DNA from: a virus
Length of the DNA: 20,706 nt
Reading direction: 5' to 3' (one strand)
IMG/VR virus record: IMGVR_UViG_3300023084_000171
Location: 1 to 20,706 of that record
The notes beneath the pieces are model-generated. The model had not been told where the DNA came from and did no database searches. It worked only from the letters and a program-made list of their open reading frames with translations. The translations under genes and the position numbers were made by a program. Of the stretch, positions 6,196 through 12,662 are shown in pieces (positions within the stretch are counted from its first letter, which is position 1; each line of letters starts with the position of its first letter).

Positions 6196-6223
6196 AATAT
6201 AGGCATGGGGTGTCTATTGTCAA
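6196..6223 (-). promoter_or_regulatory. Near-consensus sigma70 promoter, minus-strand early operon
   Basis: Minus strand: TTGACA (6223-6218), 16-bp spacer, TATATT (6201-6196). The -35 is a perfect consensus. It drives the genes from 6160 leftward to the terminator at 3739 and diverges from the promoter at 6437. Confidence 0.8.
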
Positions 6224-6335
6224 ATTCATCACTCACGACCCCTATGGGACTGTGAATTGTGAAAACGTGCGACAAACTGCAAGCTTGGTCTGACCCCGAA
6301 GCTCCATGCCCATCTCCAGCTGGACACCAGCACCC

Positions 6336-6408
6336 AGAAAAAAACCCTGCCCGGAAAAATATCCAGGCAAGATGACCCGGAAAAAACCCCGCCGGCGCAC
6401 GAAAAAAA
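6336..6408. repeat. GG-A6-CC motif cluster (cluster 3 of 3)
   Basis: Four units: CAGAAAAAAACCC (6336-6346 region), CCGGAAAAATATCC (6351-6363), CCCGGAAAAAACCCCG (6376-6391) and CGAAAAAAAGCCC. They sit between the two divergent early promoters. The remaining sequence from 6224 to 6436 holds no gene I can support. Confidence 0.65.
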
Positions 6409-6436
6409 GCCCAACCTTGAGTACAAACGAAATAAT

Positions 6437-6465
6437 TTGTGTGTAGACCTGCCAGGTCTTATACT
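6437..6465 (+). promoter_or_regulatory. Early rightward promoter
   Basis: TTGTGT (6437-6442), 17-bp spacer, TATACT (6460-6465). It heads the whole rightward operon starting at 6502. The spacer is almost entirely occupied by the palindrome at 6445-6459, so occupancy by a repressor would block polymerase. TGTCGTG follows directly, as at the ssb promoter. Confidence 0.75.
6445..6459. promoter_or_regulatory. Perfect 15-bp palindrome, candidate operator
   Basis: AGACCTG-C-CAGGTCT is a perfect inverted repeat with a single central base, located exactly between -35 and -10. This is the classic position and symmetry for a dimeric repressor site. The HTH protein at 8704 is a candidate ligand, by inference only. 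I found no second perfect copy. Confidence 0.65.
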
Positions 6466-6501
6466 TGTCGTGTCACACAACAGCGCGGAGGCGCAGAAAA
6501 A

Positions 6502-6705
6502 ATGAACCTATACGAACGCATGAAACCATCCATCCGGGAAAAACTGGATGATTGTCGGCAGGAATACCCCAACATACACGAGTGGCTCGTAGGGGAACTG
6601 AAAGAGGCCGAGTTCTTCACGGAACTCAGGTACGGCGATGTTATCACGTTGCAGGACACCGTTGGCACCCACATTCATTTCATGTTTGAGGAGGCGAAAA
6701 AATGA
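6502..6705 (+). CDS. Phage hypothetical protein (67 aa)
   Basis: Not recognised. First gene of the rightward operon. 67 charged residues, likely helical and soluble: MNLYERMKPSIREKLDDCRQ then EYPNIHEWLVGELKEAEFF and DVITLQDTVGTHIHFMFEEAKK. The start at 6502 is set by GCGGAGG (6485-6491) followed by an A-rich spacer; an upstream in-frame extension would read through the promoter. The stop overlaps the next start as ATGA. Confidence 0.75.
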   Translation: MNLYERMKPSIREKLDDCRQEYPNIHEWLVGELKEAEFFTELRYGDVITLQDTVGTHIHFMFEEAKK

Positions 6706-6929
6706 TTGCACAGATCCTGTACAGTCACAACCTGTTCTTGCCACCCGACCCAACGATACCATGCCGTATCTGCGAGTGCAACGTGTACAGCTACGACCAG
6801 TTAGAAAACGGTCTATGCGACATATGCGTAGAGGAATACGTCTGCATAGAGTGCGGCGAAGAAATGGGCGAGGATCAAGAAACAGATAAATACGGGTACT
6901 GCCCGGAGTGTAAAAATGAAAACTCTTAA
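6702..6929 (+). CDS. Small four-CxxC zinc-ribbon-like protein
   Basis: 75 residues with four close cysteine pairs: CRICEC, CDICVEEYVC, CIEC and CPEC, enough to bind two zinc ions as rubredoxin/zinc-ribbon knuckles. No other domain. Could be a nucleic-acid or protein adaptor; no specific family recognised. Preceded by GAGGAGGCGAAAAA, with ATGA overlap to the gene before it. Confidence 0.75.
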   Translation: MIAQILYSHNLFLPPDPTIPCRICECNVYSYDQLENGLCDICVEEYVCIECGEEMGEDQETDKYGYCPECKNENS

Positions 6930-7104
6930 ACAAGAGATCAATGAGGCTACCGCCCGATGGGGCGTGAAGCATGACGCAGAAAAATGCCCAGAATGCAAGG
7001 GTAACGGTTGGTTGGAGGCGTGGGACTATTCCCGCGAGACAGAGTTATCACAGACCTGCTATGCTTGCCGTGGCAAAGGCTACATCATCGTGGAGGTGTC
7101 ATGA
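6916..7104 (+). CDS. DnaJ-type zinc-finger mini-protein
   Basis: 62 residues with the repeat CPECKGNGWLEAW ... CYACRGKGYIIVEV: two CxxCxGxG motifs, as in the DnaJ central cysteine-rich region, here free-standing. N-terminal helix MKTLKQEINEATARWG. Such mini-proteins are common in phage early operons; the role is unknown. Overlaps the preceding gene by 14 bp, with GGAG at 6905-6908 before the ATG. The neighbouring cysteine-rich gene suggests a pair of small metal-binding proteins. Confidence 0.75.
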   Translation: MKTLKQEINEATARWGVKHDAEKCPECKGNGWLEAWDYSRETELSQTCYACRGKGYIIVEVS

Positions 7105-7232
7105 TGAGCATCAAGCACCCAGTACCCGAAGATCCAATCACCGAATGGTACTTTTGGGTAGACCAAAAAAAGTCAACCATCAAAAACAAGGTTAAGTATC
7201 TGTTTAGCCGTATATGGAGGCGAAAAAAATGA
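7101..7232 (+). CDS. Small basic hypothetical protein (43 aa)
   Basis: Unrecognised. ATG 7101 (or 7104) follows GGAGG at 7092-7096 and overlaps the previous stop as ATGA. The product MMSIKHPVPEDPITEWYFWVDQ continues into a strongly basic tail (KKSTIKNKVKYLFSRIWRRKK), compatible with membrane-surface or nucleic-acid binding. Its stop overlaps the next ATG. Confidence 0.6.
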   Translation: MMSIKHPVPEDPITEWYFWVDQKKSTIKNKVKYLFSRIWRRKK

Positions 7233-7414
7233 CGTTCACAGACTTATTTTCAGCCATAGCAAAGATCCTCGTCATCGTTGCTGTAACAGCCGCTGTGCTA
7301 CTTGGAGCAGGATACGTGGGTTACACCATAGGACAGTCAAACGGAGCCGTACAGGGCTACCTGGAGACGATGGATTATCTTAACGGACTACCAACATCGG
7401 AGGTATGCAAATGA
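7229..7414 (+). CDS. Small single-span membrane protein (61 aa)
   Basis: Unrecognised. After the start MTFTDLFSAIAK there is a strong hydrophobic segment ILVIVAVTAAVLLGAGYVG (about residues 13-31), then a polar tail. Likely an inner-membrane anchored protein with the tail outside or inside undetermined. Start 7229 is set by GGAGGCGAAAAAA. Overlaps both neighbours by 4 bp. Not holin-like in context; the lysis genes are on the other strand. Confidence 0.7.
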   Translation: MTFTDLFSAIAKILVIVAVTAAVLLGAGYVGYTIGQSNGAVQGYLETMDYLNGLPTSEVCK

Positions 7415-7923
7415 GCGGAATAGTAAAGATTCATGGCAAGTCATATAAGACCGTAGCCCTGCGGGTTGCAGAGTTTAGACAGGAGTACACGGTAAGCGAT
7501 GGATGGGGCATCATCACAACGCTGATGCATCACGATGAGGACACGGTGGTAATGAAGGCAGAGATCGTGAACCCTGCGGGCATGGTCGTAGGTACTGGGC
7601 ATGGCGAGGAAAAAAGGTCTGCCAGTCAGATCAATCGCACCAGTGCTATGGAAAATGCGGAAACGAGTGCGATTGGTCGCTGTCTCGCAACGATCTCAGC
7701 AGGTCTGCAAGGGACGGAATTTGCGAGTGCCGATGAATTGGCGAATGCCATAGGTCAGCAGAGGGGCGGCGGAAAAAGAGCCGCATCTGACAAGCAGAAG
7801 AAGTTCCTGCACAGCCTCATCCTGAAGTTACCGAAGGGACAGCAAGCCGCCTACATTGATAAGGCGAAGGAAGGCGATGCACAGACCATTTCAAACCTTA
7901 TTGAGGAGCTAAAAAATGGCTGA
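7411..7923 (+). CDS. Phage recombination-cluster protein, possible ssDNA-annealing type
   Basis: 170 residues. The N-terminal block TVALRVAEFRQEYTV, then VVMKAEIVNPAGMVVGTGHGEE, then INRTSAMENAETSAIGRCLATI and ASADELANAI is characteristic of a large phage family found beside SSB, exonuclease and replication genes. I recall it as a putative single-strand annealing/Rad52-superfamily-like group but cannot confirm this. The C-terminal ASDKQKKFLHSLI... segment is a small helical domain also common in such proteins. Start 7411 has CGGAGG 7 bp upstream; the ATG at 7405 is too close to that site. ATGA overlap upstream, 8-bp overlap downstream. The RecE-like exonuclease downstream supports an exonuclease/annealing pair. 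Confidence 0.65.
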   Translation: MSGIVKIHGKSYKTVALRVAEFRQEYTVSDGWGIITTLMHHDEDTVVMKAEIVNPAGMVVGTGHGEEKRSASQINRTSAMENAETSAIGRCLATISAGLQGTEFASADELANAIGQQRGGGKRAASDKQKKFLHSLILKLPKGQQAAYIDKAKEGDAQTISNLIEELKNG

Positions 7924-8707
7924 GAACTTGGCATGGATCAAGTTCTTCGTGGGGGATTGGCGTAGGGACCCGAAGGTCGCTATGCTGTCAGCGGCAGGTC
8001 GCGGTGCGTGGTTGGAAATGATTCTGACCATGCACGACCTGGCTGACTTCAAGATAGAAGGCACGGTGCGAGAGATCGCACGTATGTGTCACCTTGATAT
8101 GGCAGAAGTCCAGTCAGCCCTACAAGAACTGGAAAGGCACGAAGTTGCCGAAGTAGAGTGGCGTAACGATTCCGTTACGGGTGAGGCAATTGTAACAGTC
8201 GTGTCACGCCGTCTTGAGAGGGAGGAAAAAACCCGTTCAGATGCACGGGAACGCCAAAAAAAGTACAGAGAGAAAAAGAAGTCACAAGAGAATAACAAAG
8301 AACTTCCTTCTGACTCTGACTCTGACTCTGATTCTAATAAGAATAAAAAGGTATACAAAGCACAGACGGCAACATACCGCCCAGCAAAAAAAGAGATAGA
8401 GGGCATCTATCGGGCTTATCCGCGAAAGGTGGGGAAAAAGTACGCATTGGCAAAGATTGAAGAAGCCTTAATCAGCCTTTACAAGGAAACTGGCGAGGAC
8501 AGTTTTAGCTTTCTGATTGAAAGAACACGAATGTTTGCTAACAGCCCAGCAGGAAAAGCCGGGACGTACACGCCACACCCGGCAACATGGTACAATCAGG
8601 GTAGGTACTTGGATGACCCCAAGGAATGGTACATTCAGGAGATACCTGACAAGAAAAAGCCCAAACAAGAACAAGTAAAAGTAAGCCGGGGGTCTTTCAT
8701 GGTATGA
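7916..8707 (+). CDS. Phage replication initiator / replisome organiser-like protein
   Basis: 263 residues. N-terminal winged-helix-like region WIKFFVGDWRRDPKVAMLSAAGRGAWLEMILTMHD ... VREIARMCHLDMAEVQSALQELERHEV resembles the DUF1376/DnaT-like start of phage replication proteins. A basic helix (EREEKTRSDARERQKKYREK) and a Ser-Asp repeat linker (residues 132-140) follow. The C-terminal module YPRKVGKKYALAKIEEAL ... YTPHPATWYNQGRYLDDPKEW is a recurrent phage replication-protein ending. Likely recruits helicase or host replication proteins to the phage origin. GAGGAG lies 7 bp before the ATG. Overlaps neighbours at both ends, in the replication operon. Confidence 0.75.
   Translation: MAENLAWIKFFVGDWRRDPKVAMLSAAGRGAWLEMILTMHDLADFKIEGTVREIARMCHLDMAEVQSALQELERHEVAEVEWRNDSVTGEAIVTVVSRRLEREEKTRSDARERQKKYREKKKSQENNKELPSDSDSDSDSNKNKKVYKAQTATYRPAKKEIEGIYRAYPRKVGKKYALAKIEEALISLYKETGEDSFSFLIERTRMFANSPAGKAGTYTPHPATWYNQGRYLDDPKEWYIQEIPDKKKPKQEQVKVSRGSFMV
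8309..8335 (+). repeat. TCTGAC hexanucleotide repeat in the replication gene
   Basis: TCTGAC three times, then TCTGAT and TCT, coding for the Ser-Asp linker. Being a multiple of three, copy-number change alters linker length without frameshift. Confidence 0.85.
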
Positions 8708-8916
8708 GCGATTACAAAGAAAGACTTTGGACACAGCGATTGAGAAAGGGGTACAGCCGCAAGCAGTTGGGCAAGATGATCGGCAAGTACGGAGACTCTA
8801 TCAAGGACTGGGAGACTGGCCGATTTGCTCCGAGCAACTTTCTTGACTATATTCGGTGGTGCCGTGCGCTTGACATGGACCCGATGAAAACCATAGATGA
8901 CGATGAATCACTTTGA
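8704..8916 (+). CDS. Small XRE-type helix-turn-helix protein
   Basis: 70 residues. WTQRLRKGYSRKQLGKMIGKYGDSIKDWETGRFAP matches the Cro/C1-type helix-turn-helix: QLGKMIG is helix 2, DSIKDWETGR the recognition helix with the usual W-E-x-G-R ending. There is no oligomerisation or cleavage domain, so it is Cro-like in size. Probably a DNA-binding regulator; the palindrome at 6445-6459 is a candidate target. ATGA overlap with the gene before it, and a GGGGGT stretch about 12 bp upstream as ribosome binding site. Confidence 0.75.
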   Translation: MSDYKERLWTQRLRKGYSRKQLGKMIGKYGDSIKDWETGRFAPSNFLDYIRWCRALDMDPMKTIDDDESL

Positions 8917-9334
8917 AGAGTTTAGAAAAGAGGCAGAGGCCGCCTGTTGGCGCGTAACAGGAAAAACCGTTGAGGAGTGGGATACCATCTTTGCCAATCG
9001 CCGTGCAAGCGGACTGCGCAGCGGAAAACTGTCGCATGATCGGATTATGACAGAGTGGGAGGCAGAAAAGACCAGGGGCTATTACGGATTGCAGGATGGC
9101 GATATAGAGCGCATTCTTATTAAGCCATACAATCACAGCGTGACTGCATCTATTTGCTATCGCGGTGATGATGGCAACCCAGCCCTGCCTGTTGTTTTCT
9201 GCGATGACATTGATCTATGGCAGAGAATACGAAGCAAGGGTAATCAGGGACTTGAAAATGCAATGGGGACTGAGGTGGTAATTGCCATCGCATATCGTCC
9301 CGTATCGGACTTAAACAACAGGAGGTTTGAATGA
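8897..9334 (+). CDS. Phage hypothetical protein (145 aa)
   Basis: Not recognised. N-terminal half helical and charged (HFEEFRKEAEAACWRVTGKTVEEWDTIF ... IMTEWEAEKTRGYYGLQDGDIERIL), C-terminal half beta-like (VTASICYRGDD, ALPVVFCDDIDLW, TEVVIAIAYRP). No membrane segment. The start is ambiguous between ATG 8897 and ATG 8903; neither has a clear ribosome binding site, and both lie inside the end of the HTH gene, suggesting coupled translation. Followed by a 4-bp overlap with the exonuclease gene. Confidence 0.65.
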   Translation: MTMNHFEEFRKEAEAACWRVTGKTVEEWDTIFANRRASGLRSGKLSHDRIMTEWEAEKTRGYYGLQDGDIERILIKPYNHSVTASICYRGDDGNPALPVVFCDDIDLWQRIRSKGNQGLENAMGTEVVIAIAYRPVSDLNNRRFE

Positions 9335-10263
9335 CACTTACTGAAATTGTGGGCGGAAACCCGTTCAAGAACATACAGCGACTTGACATCAGTCAAGAGG
9401 AATACTTTGCAATTGATGCGTACAGCAGTACAGACCTGCGTACCCTATATGCAGACCGTGGTCAGCCCTACGGCATGGCGCAGAAAAAAGCAGGTGACTA
9501 CGTAGAGACGGATGCCATGCTGCTTGGATCGGCGATTGACTGCATGATCACAGAGCCAAAGGAGTTTGACAACCGATTTGTAGAGGCTCCACGTTCTGCC
9601 GTCACTCCAAACACGGCGTTGCAACAAAAGGTGTGCGATGAGATCCTTAGTGGCACCGACCCGGCAGAGGCACACGCCATGTACTACAAGAACAGCGGCG
9701 AGAAGGCCGTTGCCCAGTTCATGGAGTCTTTTGAGAACTATATCGCCCTGAACAAGCTCGTAAACCTTGGCGAAGGCACACCGCGTCGCATACTATCAGC
9801 CGATCTTGCAGAACGTGCGCGAGAAGCCGTCTCAGCGGCCCGTCAGCACACGCAGTTCGTAGAGATAGTCAAGGGTAGCGACAAGCAGGTTGCGTTCGTT
9901 GCAGAGGCATTTGGAGTGCAATGGAAGGGCCTACTGGATTTCTACCGCCCTGGTTACGTGACAGACCTCAAGACAACATCTGATTTCCTTGGCATAAGGA
10001 GCAACTTTAACCGCCGCGCCTATGCCATTCAGATGCGCCTTTACTCATGGCTTGCGGAGGCTCACACGGCAGAGCATTTCTACATTGAGACGCAGGAGCC
10101 ATACAGGACGAAGCTGACCGATGAGCCAACGGAGTTGATGAATGAGGAGTTCTGGACAGAAAAAACGCTTGAGATGATGCAACGCATCGCTCATCACCAC
10201 AAAAGCGGCGACTGGCTGCATAGCATGGAGTACCATACCAATGGTGGATATGAACGCCTTTAA
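9331..10263 (+). CDS. RecE-like PD-(D/E)XK exonuclease
   Basis: 310 residues, phage exodeoxyribonuclease VIII (RecE C-terminal)-like family: 5'-3' resection of duplex DNA to make ends for annealing. Landmarks: YSSTDLRTLYADRG at residues 31-44 (the family's S-x-S-x-L start), LGSAIDCMI (65-73, where most relatives have LGSAxH), WKGLLDFYRP with Asp203, TDLKTT with Asp212 and Lys214 (the D-x-K of the nuclease core), and YAIQMRLYSWL (Gln234, Tyr238; motif Q-x3-Y). GGAGG at 9321-9325 and ATGA overlap fix the start. It forms a plausible recombination pair with the protein at 7411. Confidence 0.88.
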   Translation: MTLTEIVGGNPFKNIQRLDISQEEYFAIDAYSSTDLRTLYADRGQPYGMAQKKAGDYVETDAMLLGSAIDCMITEPKEFDNRFVEAPRSAVTPNTALQQKVCDEILSGTDPAEAHAMYYKNSGEKAVAQFMESFENYIALNKLVNLGEGTPRRILSADLAERAREAVSAARQHTQFVEIVKGSDKQVAFVAEAFGVQWKGLLDFYRPGYVTDLKTTSDFLGIRSNFNRRAYAIQMRLYSWLAEAHTAEHFYIETQEPYRTKLTDEPTELMNEEFWTEKTLEMMQRIAHHHKSGDWLHSMEYHTNGGYERL

Positions 10264-10465
10264 TATGTACCTCAAAGCGGTGCTGATGCTCTTATCCATA
10301 GGCATCTTGGCTATCGTCTTTGTTACCTTCGTTCGCGTAGTGTGGATGCTGTCATGGCTCCTTTTTGGGACTGTGGGCGCATACGTCCTAACCGTGCTGG
10401 CAATTTTATCAATGGCATATACAATCTATGGCTACCAAGCAGAAGCAACGCGGGAATCAGGCTGA
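10241..10465 (+). CDS. Two-span membrane protein (74 aa)
   Basis: Unrecognised. Two strong hydrophobic segments, about YLKAVLMLLSIGILAIVFVTF (residues 10-30) and WLLFGTVGAYVLTVLAILSMAY (39-60), with a short basic link. ATG 10241 has GGAG 10 bp upstream; ATG 10250 is an alternative. It overlaps the exonuclease gene by 23 bp and the resolvase-like gene by 38 bp. Holin-like in shape, but lies in the replication operon away from the endolysin, so I do not call it a holin. Confidence 0.65.
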   Translation: MVDMNAFNMYLKAVLMLLSIGILAIVFVTFVRVVWMLSWLLFGTVGAYVLTVLAILSMAYTIYGYQAEATRESG

Positions 10466-10817
10466 GAAGTACGTCATTGACACAGCCCTTGAAAAGGGCA
10501 TAGAGTCGCAACGTGCCTGGGGAAGCGATGGCAGGAGCATGGGTCTTACCGCCGCTGATGACGGCCTGATAGGCTGGTATCGCTGGCAGTGTAAGCGGTT
10601 CATGCACAAGTATGTGCCGAAGTGGTTTATCACCAATGTGATAGAGTATCTATCTGGCGACATTGACATCGTGACCATCTACGTGGATAAGGCCAAGGGG
10701 CACCCAAGGAAGGTCTACGTAGTGCAAGAGTACGAGTCTTGGCTCAACCTAAAGAGAATGGCAACGCTATATGGCAAGCCTGACGATAGAGATGGTGGAC
10801 GGACCCCGGAAGGGTGA
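10428..10817 (+). CDS. Hjc-like Holliday-junction resolvase / nuclease
   Basis: 129 residues. RGNQAEKYVIDTALEKGI (Glu13 in the first helix), RAWGSDGRSMGLTAADDGLIGW (acidic Asp44/Asp45) and RWQCKRFMH (Q-x-K, Gln54 and Lys56) follow the E...D...(E/Q)xK layout of archaeal-type Hjc and related PD-(D/E)XK resolvases, with Gln replacing the usual Glu. Likely cleaves branched recombination or replication intermediates before packaging. The C-terminal part (VIEYLSGDIDIVTIYVDKAKG) completes the fold. No strong ribosome binding site; overlaps both neighbours, so probably coupled. Fold call is fairly good; exact activity is inferred. Confidence 0.65.
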   Translation: MATKQKQRGNQAEKYVIDTALEKGIESQRAWGSDGRSMGLTAADDGLIGWYRWQCKRFMHKYVPKWFITNVIEYLSGDIDIVTIYVDKAKGHPRKVYVVQEYESWLNLKRMATLYGKPDDRDGGRTPEG

Positions 10818-10986
10818 CTCCATTACGCTCAAGAACTCATGGGAATATCCGGAGGTGCATCTTGCACCATACAAGGATGAGAATGGCGATATGAAGATCG
10901 CTGAATACCGGGCGGAAAGACTGCCCGGAAACGTCTTAAAAAAGGAGGGATCAAAAATTGTCTACCGACACACTAAAGGCACATGA
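10771..10986 (+). CDS. Phage hypothetical protein (71 aa)
   Basis: Not recognised. Short beta-rich product: MASLTIEMVDGPRKGDSITL ... YPEVHLAPYKDENGDMKIAEYRAERL ... KIVYRHTKGT. ATG 10771 overlaps the preceding gene by 47 bp, and the gene ends 29 bp inside the next one. The start codon lacks a clear ribosome binding site. Confidence 0.6.
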   Translation: MASLTIEMVDGPRKGDSITLKNSWEYPEVHLAPYKDENGDMKIAEYRAERLPGNVLKKEGSKIVYRHTKGT

Positions 10987-11362
10987 GACTGTATTTATCA
11001 GCCGTGCCTGTAAAAAGGCTATTAAGCTGGCATATGCAGACCTTGTCGTAATGAAGAAAGCATACCTTGAGGCAAAGACTTACTGGAAGGGTCCAGTCAT
11101 CAAGGAAGATGAGAAGGAAAAAATAAAAACGGCAGCAGAGCACTATTGGTACTGGAAGGGGTCAGCCGACACCATTGAAAGCATAATCAGCACAAACCAA
11201 AGACATATGTTTGATGAATTGAAACAGATGGGGCTGGACAAAAAGATGCTGTACATCATGTATGGCGCAAAGGTGTATGCCGACTACTACGATGCAGTAG
11301 TGGCTGGAACTGAGGCTCCACTGGATTTTAAGGTTAGCAAGGAGGCATCTGAAGATGAGTAG
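10958..11362 (+). CDS. Phage hypothetical protein (134 aa), TTG start
   Basis: Not recognised. 134 residues, strongly helical and Lys/Ala/Tyr-rich: RACKKAIKLAYADLVVMKKA, DEKEKIKTAAEHYWYWKG, IISTNQRHMFDELKQMGLDK. The TTG at 10958 is the chosen start because AGGAGG (10943-10948) lies 9 bp upstream and the first internal Met is about 30 residues further in. No membrane segment or metal motif. It may be a structural adaptor or regulator. Confidence 0.65.
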   Translation: MSTDTLKAHETVFISRACKKAIKLAYADLVVMKKAYLEAKTYWKGPVIKEDEKEKIKTAAEHYWYWKGSADTIESIISTNQRHMFDELKQMGLDKKMLYIMYGAKVYADYYDAVVAGTEAPLDFKVSKEASEDE

Positions 11363-11711
11363 CGAATCATATATCAATGACTATGTGCGTTTCAGGACGG
11401 CTATACAAGCAGCATCAAATGTCACTGGCATAAAAAGGGAGCATATCCTTGGCAGAAGGAGGCTGCGCCGTTATGCAGATGCAAGGCAAATGGCAATGCA
11501 GATTGTAAGGCAGTCAACAAAACTAAACCTTACTGACATAGGGAGACTGTTTGACAGGGATCACTCAACAGTCATTCATGCAACAAACTCTGTAAAAAAC
11601 CTTATAAGCATATCAGGCGATTACAGGGATGAGTTCAATCACATTCTGGGTGAGTATGATAGGCTTATGAAGGAGCTGCAACCAGATCCGATAGATGTAA
11701 TCGCAGAATGA
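11355..11711 (+). CDS. Free-standing DnaA domain IV-like protein
   Basis: 118 residues matching only the C-terminal DNA-binding domain of the replication initiator DnaA: VTGIKREHILGRRRLRRYADARQMAMQIVRQSTKLNLTDIGRLFDRDHSTVIHA. The stretch DIGRLFDRDHSTVIHA (61-76) is the DnaA signature helix that reads the DnaA box. The AAA+ ATPase and helicase-loading domains are absent, and there is no space for them upstream. It could mark the phage origin, or occupy host DnaA boxes and block host initiation. GGAGG at 11341-11345 lies 9 bp before the ATG. Overlaps neighbours at both ends. Confidence 0.85.
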   Translation: MSSESYINDYVRFRTAIQAASNVTGIKREHILGRRRLRRYADARQMAMQIVRQSTKLNLTDIGRLFDRDHSTVIHATNSVKNLISISGDYRDEFNHILGEYDRLMKELQPDPIDVIAE

Positions 11712-12163
11712 AAGGTGACAAGGCGTTTGTACGCGATATAAAAAGAAGTGAGCTGTCTGTACAAAAAGTGCTTCGGGAGATACACAGCATGGGCTATAAG
11801 GCCCATGCCCCGAAGACGGTAATCTCACCAACCTATGAAAGCAGATGGGACTACGTTGACGACGGCGACATCCATATGGAGGATGGCAGGATTGTCCAGG
11901 TCAAGCACAGCCGAACGGACTTTACGTGGAGCTGGCCTTATAAGGACATGATAGTGGACGAATGGTACAAGGCTTTTAAATATGCTCCAAACGTTGAGTA
12001 TATCATTGTAAACCCTCCTATGACACACTACATTGTAGTACATGGGTCAACGCATGAGATGTGGAAGCACAAGAAATTGTTTGACCGCACCTACCAGGCA
12101 AAAAGGGAGTTTGCAATGGCTCCGAAGTCAATACTAAACCACTACCAATTCCGCCACGAATGA
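11708..12163 (+). CDS. PD-(D/E)XK-like nuclease candidate
   Basis: 151 residues. SRWDYVDDGDIHMEDGRIVQVKHSRTDF contains Asp54 and QVK (Gln64, Lys66), the D-x(n)-(E/Q)xK arrangement of restriction-type nucleases; a preceding helix (SVQKVLREIHSMGYKAHAPK) fits the fold's first helix. The rest (YIIVNPPMTHYIVVHG, FAMAPKSILNHYQF) looks like core strands. No specific family recognised. ATGA overlap with the DnaA-like gene. Could be a recombination or host-DNA-degrading nuclease. Confidence 0.6.
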   Translation: MKGDKAFVRDIKRSELSVQKVLREIHSMGYKAHAPKTVISPTYESRWDYVDDGDIHMEDGRIVQVKHSRTDFTWSWPYKDMIVDEWYKAFKYAPNVEYIIVNPPMTHYIVVHGSTHEMWKHKKLFDRTYQAKREFAMAPKSILNHYQFRHE

Positions 12164-12225
12164 TGATGGCATATAAGCAAGATGTCATTAAGCCGTCAAA
12201 ACTGAAGAGAAAGCACAGAAAATGA
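12160..12225 (+). CDS. Possible 21-aa basic peptide
   Basis: ATGATGATG at 12160-12168 overlaps the stop of the nuclease-like gene as ATGA and opens a frame for a 21-residue peptide ending KPSKLKRKHRK. No ribosome binding site is evident, but the whole operon relies on such overlaps. May be chance or the remnant of a gene. Confidence 0.25.
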   Translation: MMMAYKQDVIKPSKLKRKHRK

Positions 12226-12317
12226 CGCTTATATCTTCAAATAGGATGAAATAGCACTACACAAAAGCAAGCACCTACACTACAAACATGATTGTATACC
12301 AAATTCCAGAATAGGAA

Positions 12318-12662
12318 ATGACAAAAAAGGAATATCAGCAGATGATGGAGGAGACTCTTGCTGAGATACAGCAGATTCTCCATGCAAAGAACCACGACTA
12401 CACGGCAGGATCACCAGACCCGTTTGCCAACTTCCGCCTTGCGGAACTGGAGGGCGTAGATCCTGTCAAAGGGGTGATGGTACGGGTTTCCGACAAGATG
12501 CAGCGTCTGAGAGCCTTTATAAGAAGCGGAAAACTGCTTGTAAAGGGCGAATCCTTTGAGGATGCCATACATGACATCATCGGCTACATGATCCTTATCA
12601 AGGGGATGCTAATACAGAAAAGCAATGACAAAGATCGGGATAGCAGTACCAGTCTGGGGTAG
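12318..12662 (+). CDS. Nmad1/DUF1599-like nucleotide-modification protein
   Basis: 114 residues, all-helical: EETLAEIQQILHAKNHDYTAGSPDPFANFR then DPVKGVMVRVSDKMQRLRAFIRSG and EDAIHDIIGYMILIKGML. The KNxDY...F..F motif, RxxDKxxRL helix and the E-x3-D...Y helix match the Nmad1 (formerly DUF1599) group, related to dUTPase/MazG-like helical proteins and often found with phage base-modification genes. Likely acts on nucleotides. Weak ribosome binding site; follows a 150-bp gap, the only sizeable one in the operon after 6502. Overlaps the next gene by 38 bp. Confidence 0.65.
   Translation: MTKKEYQQMMEETLAEIQQILHAKNHDYTAGSPDPFANFRLAELEGVDPVKGVMVRVSDKMQRLRAFIRSGKLLVKGESFEDAIHDIIGYMILIKGMLIQKSNDKDRDSSTSLG

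Noticed and set aside
10241-10465. Second holin
   Set aside because: Two membrane spans fit, but it lies in the early plus-strand operon away from the endolysin.
10682-10690. DnaA-box-like sequence CGTGGATAA
   Set aside because: One mismatch to the consensus, single copy, inside the resolvase-like gene; not enough to call an origin.
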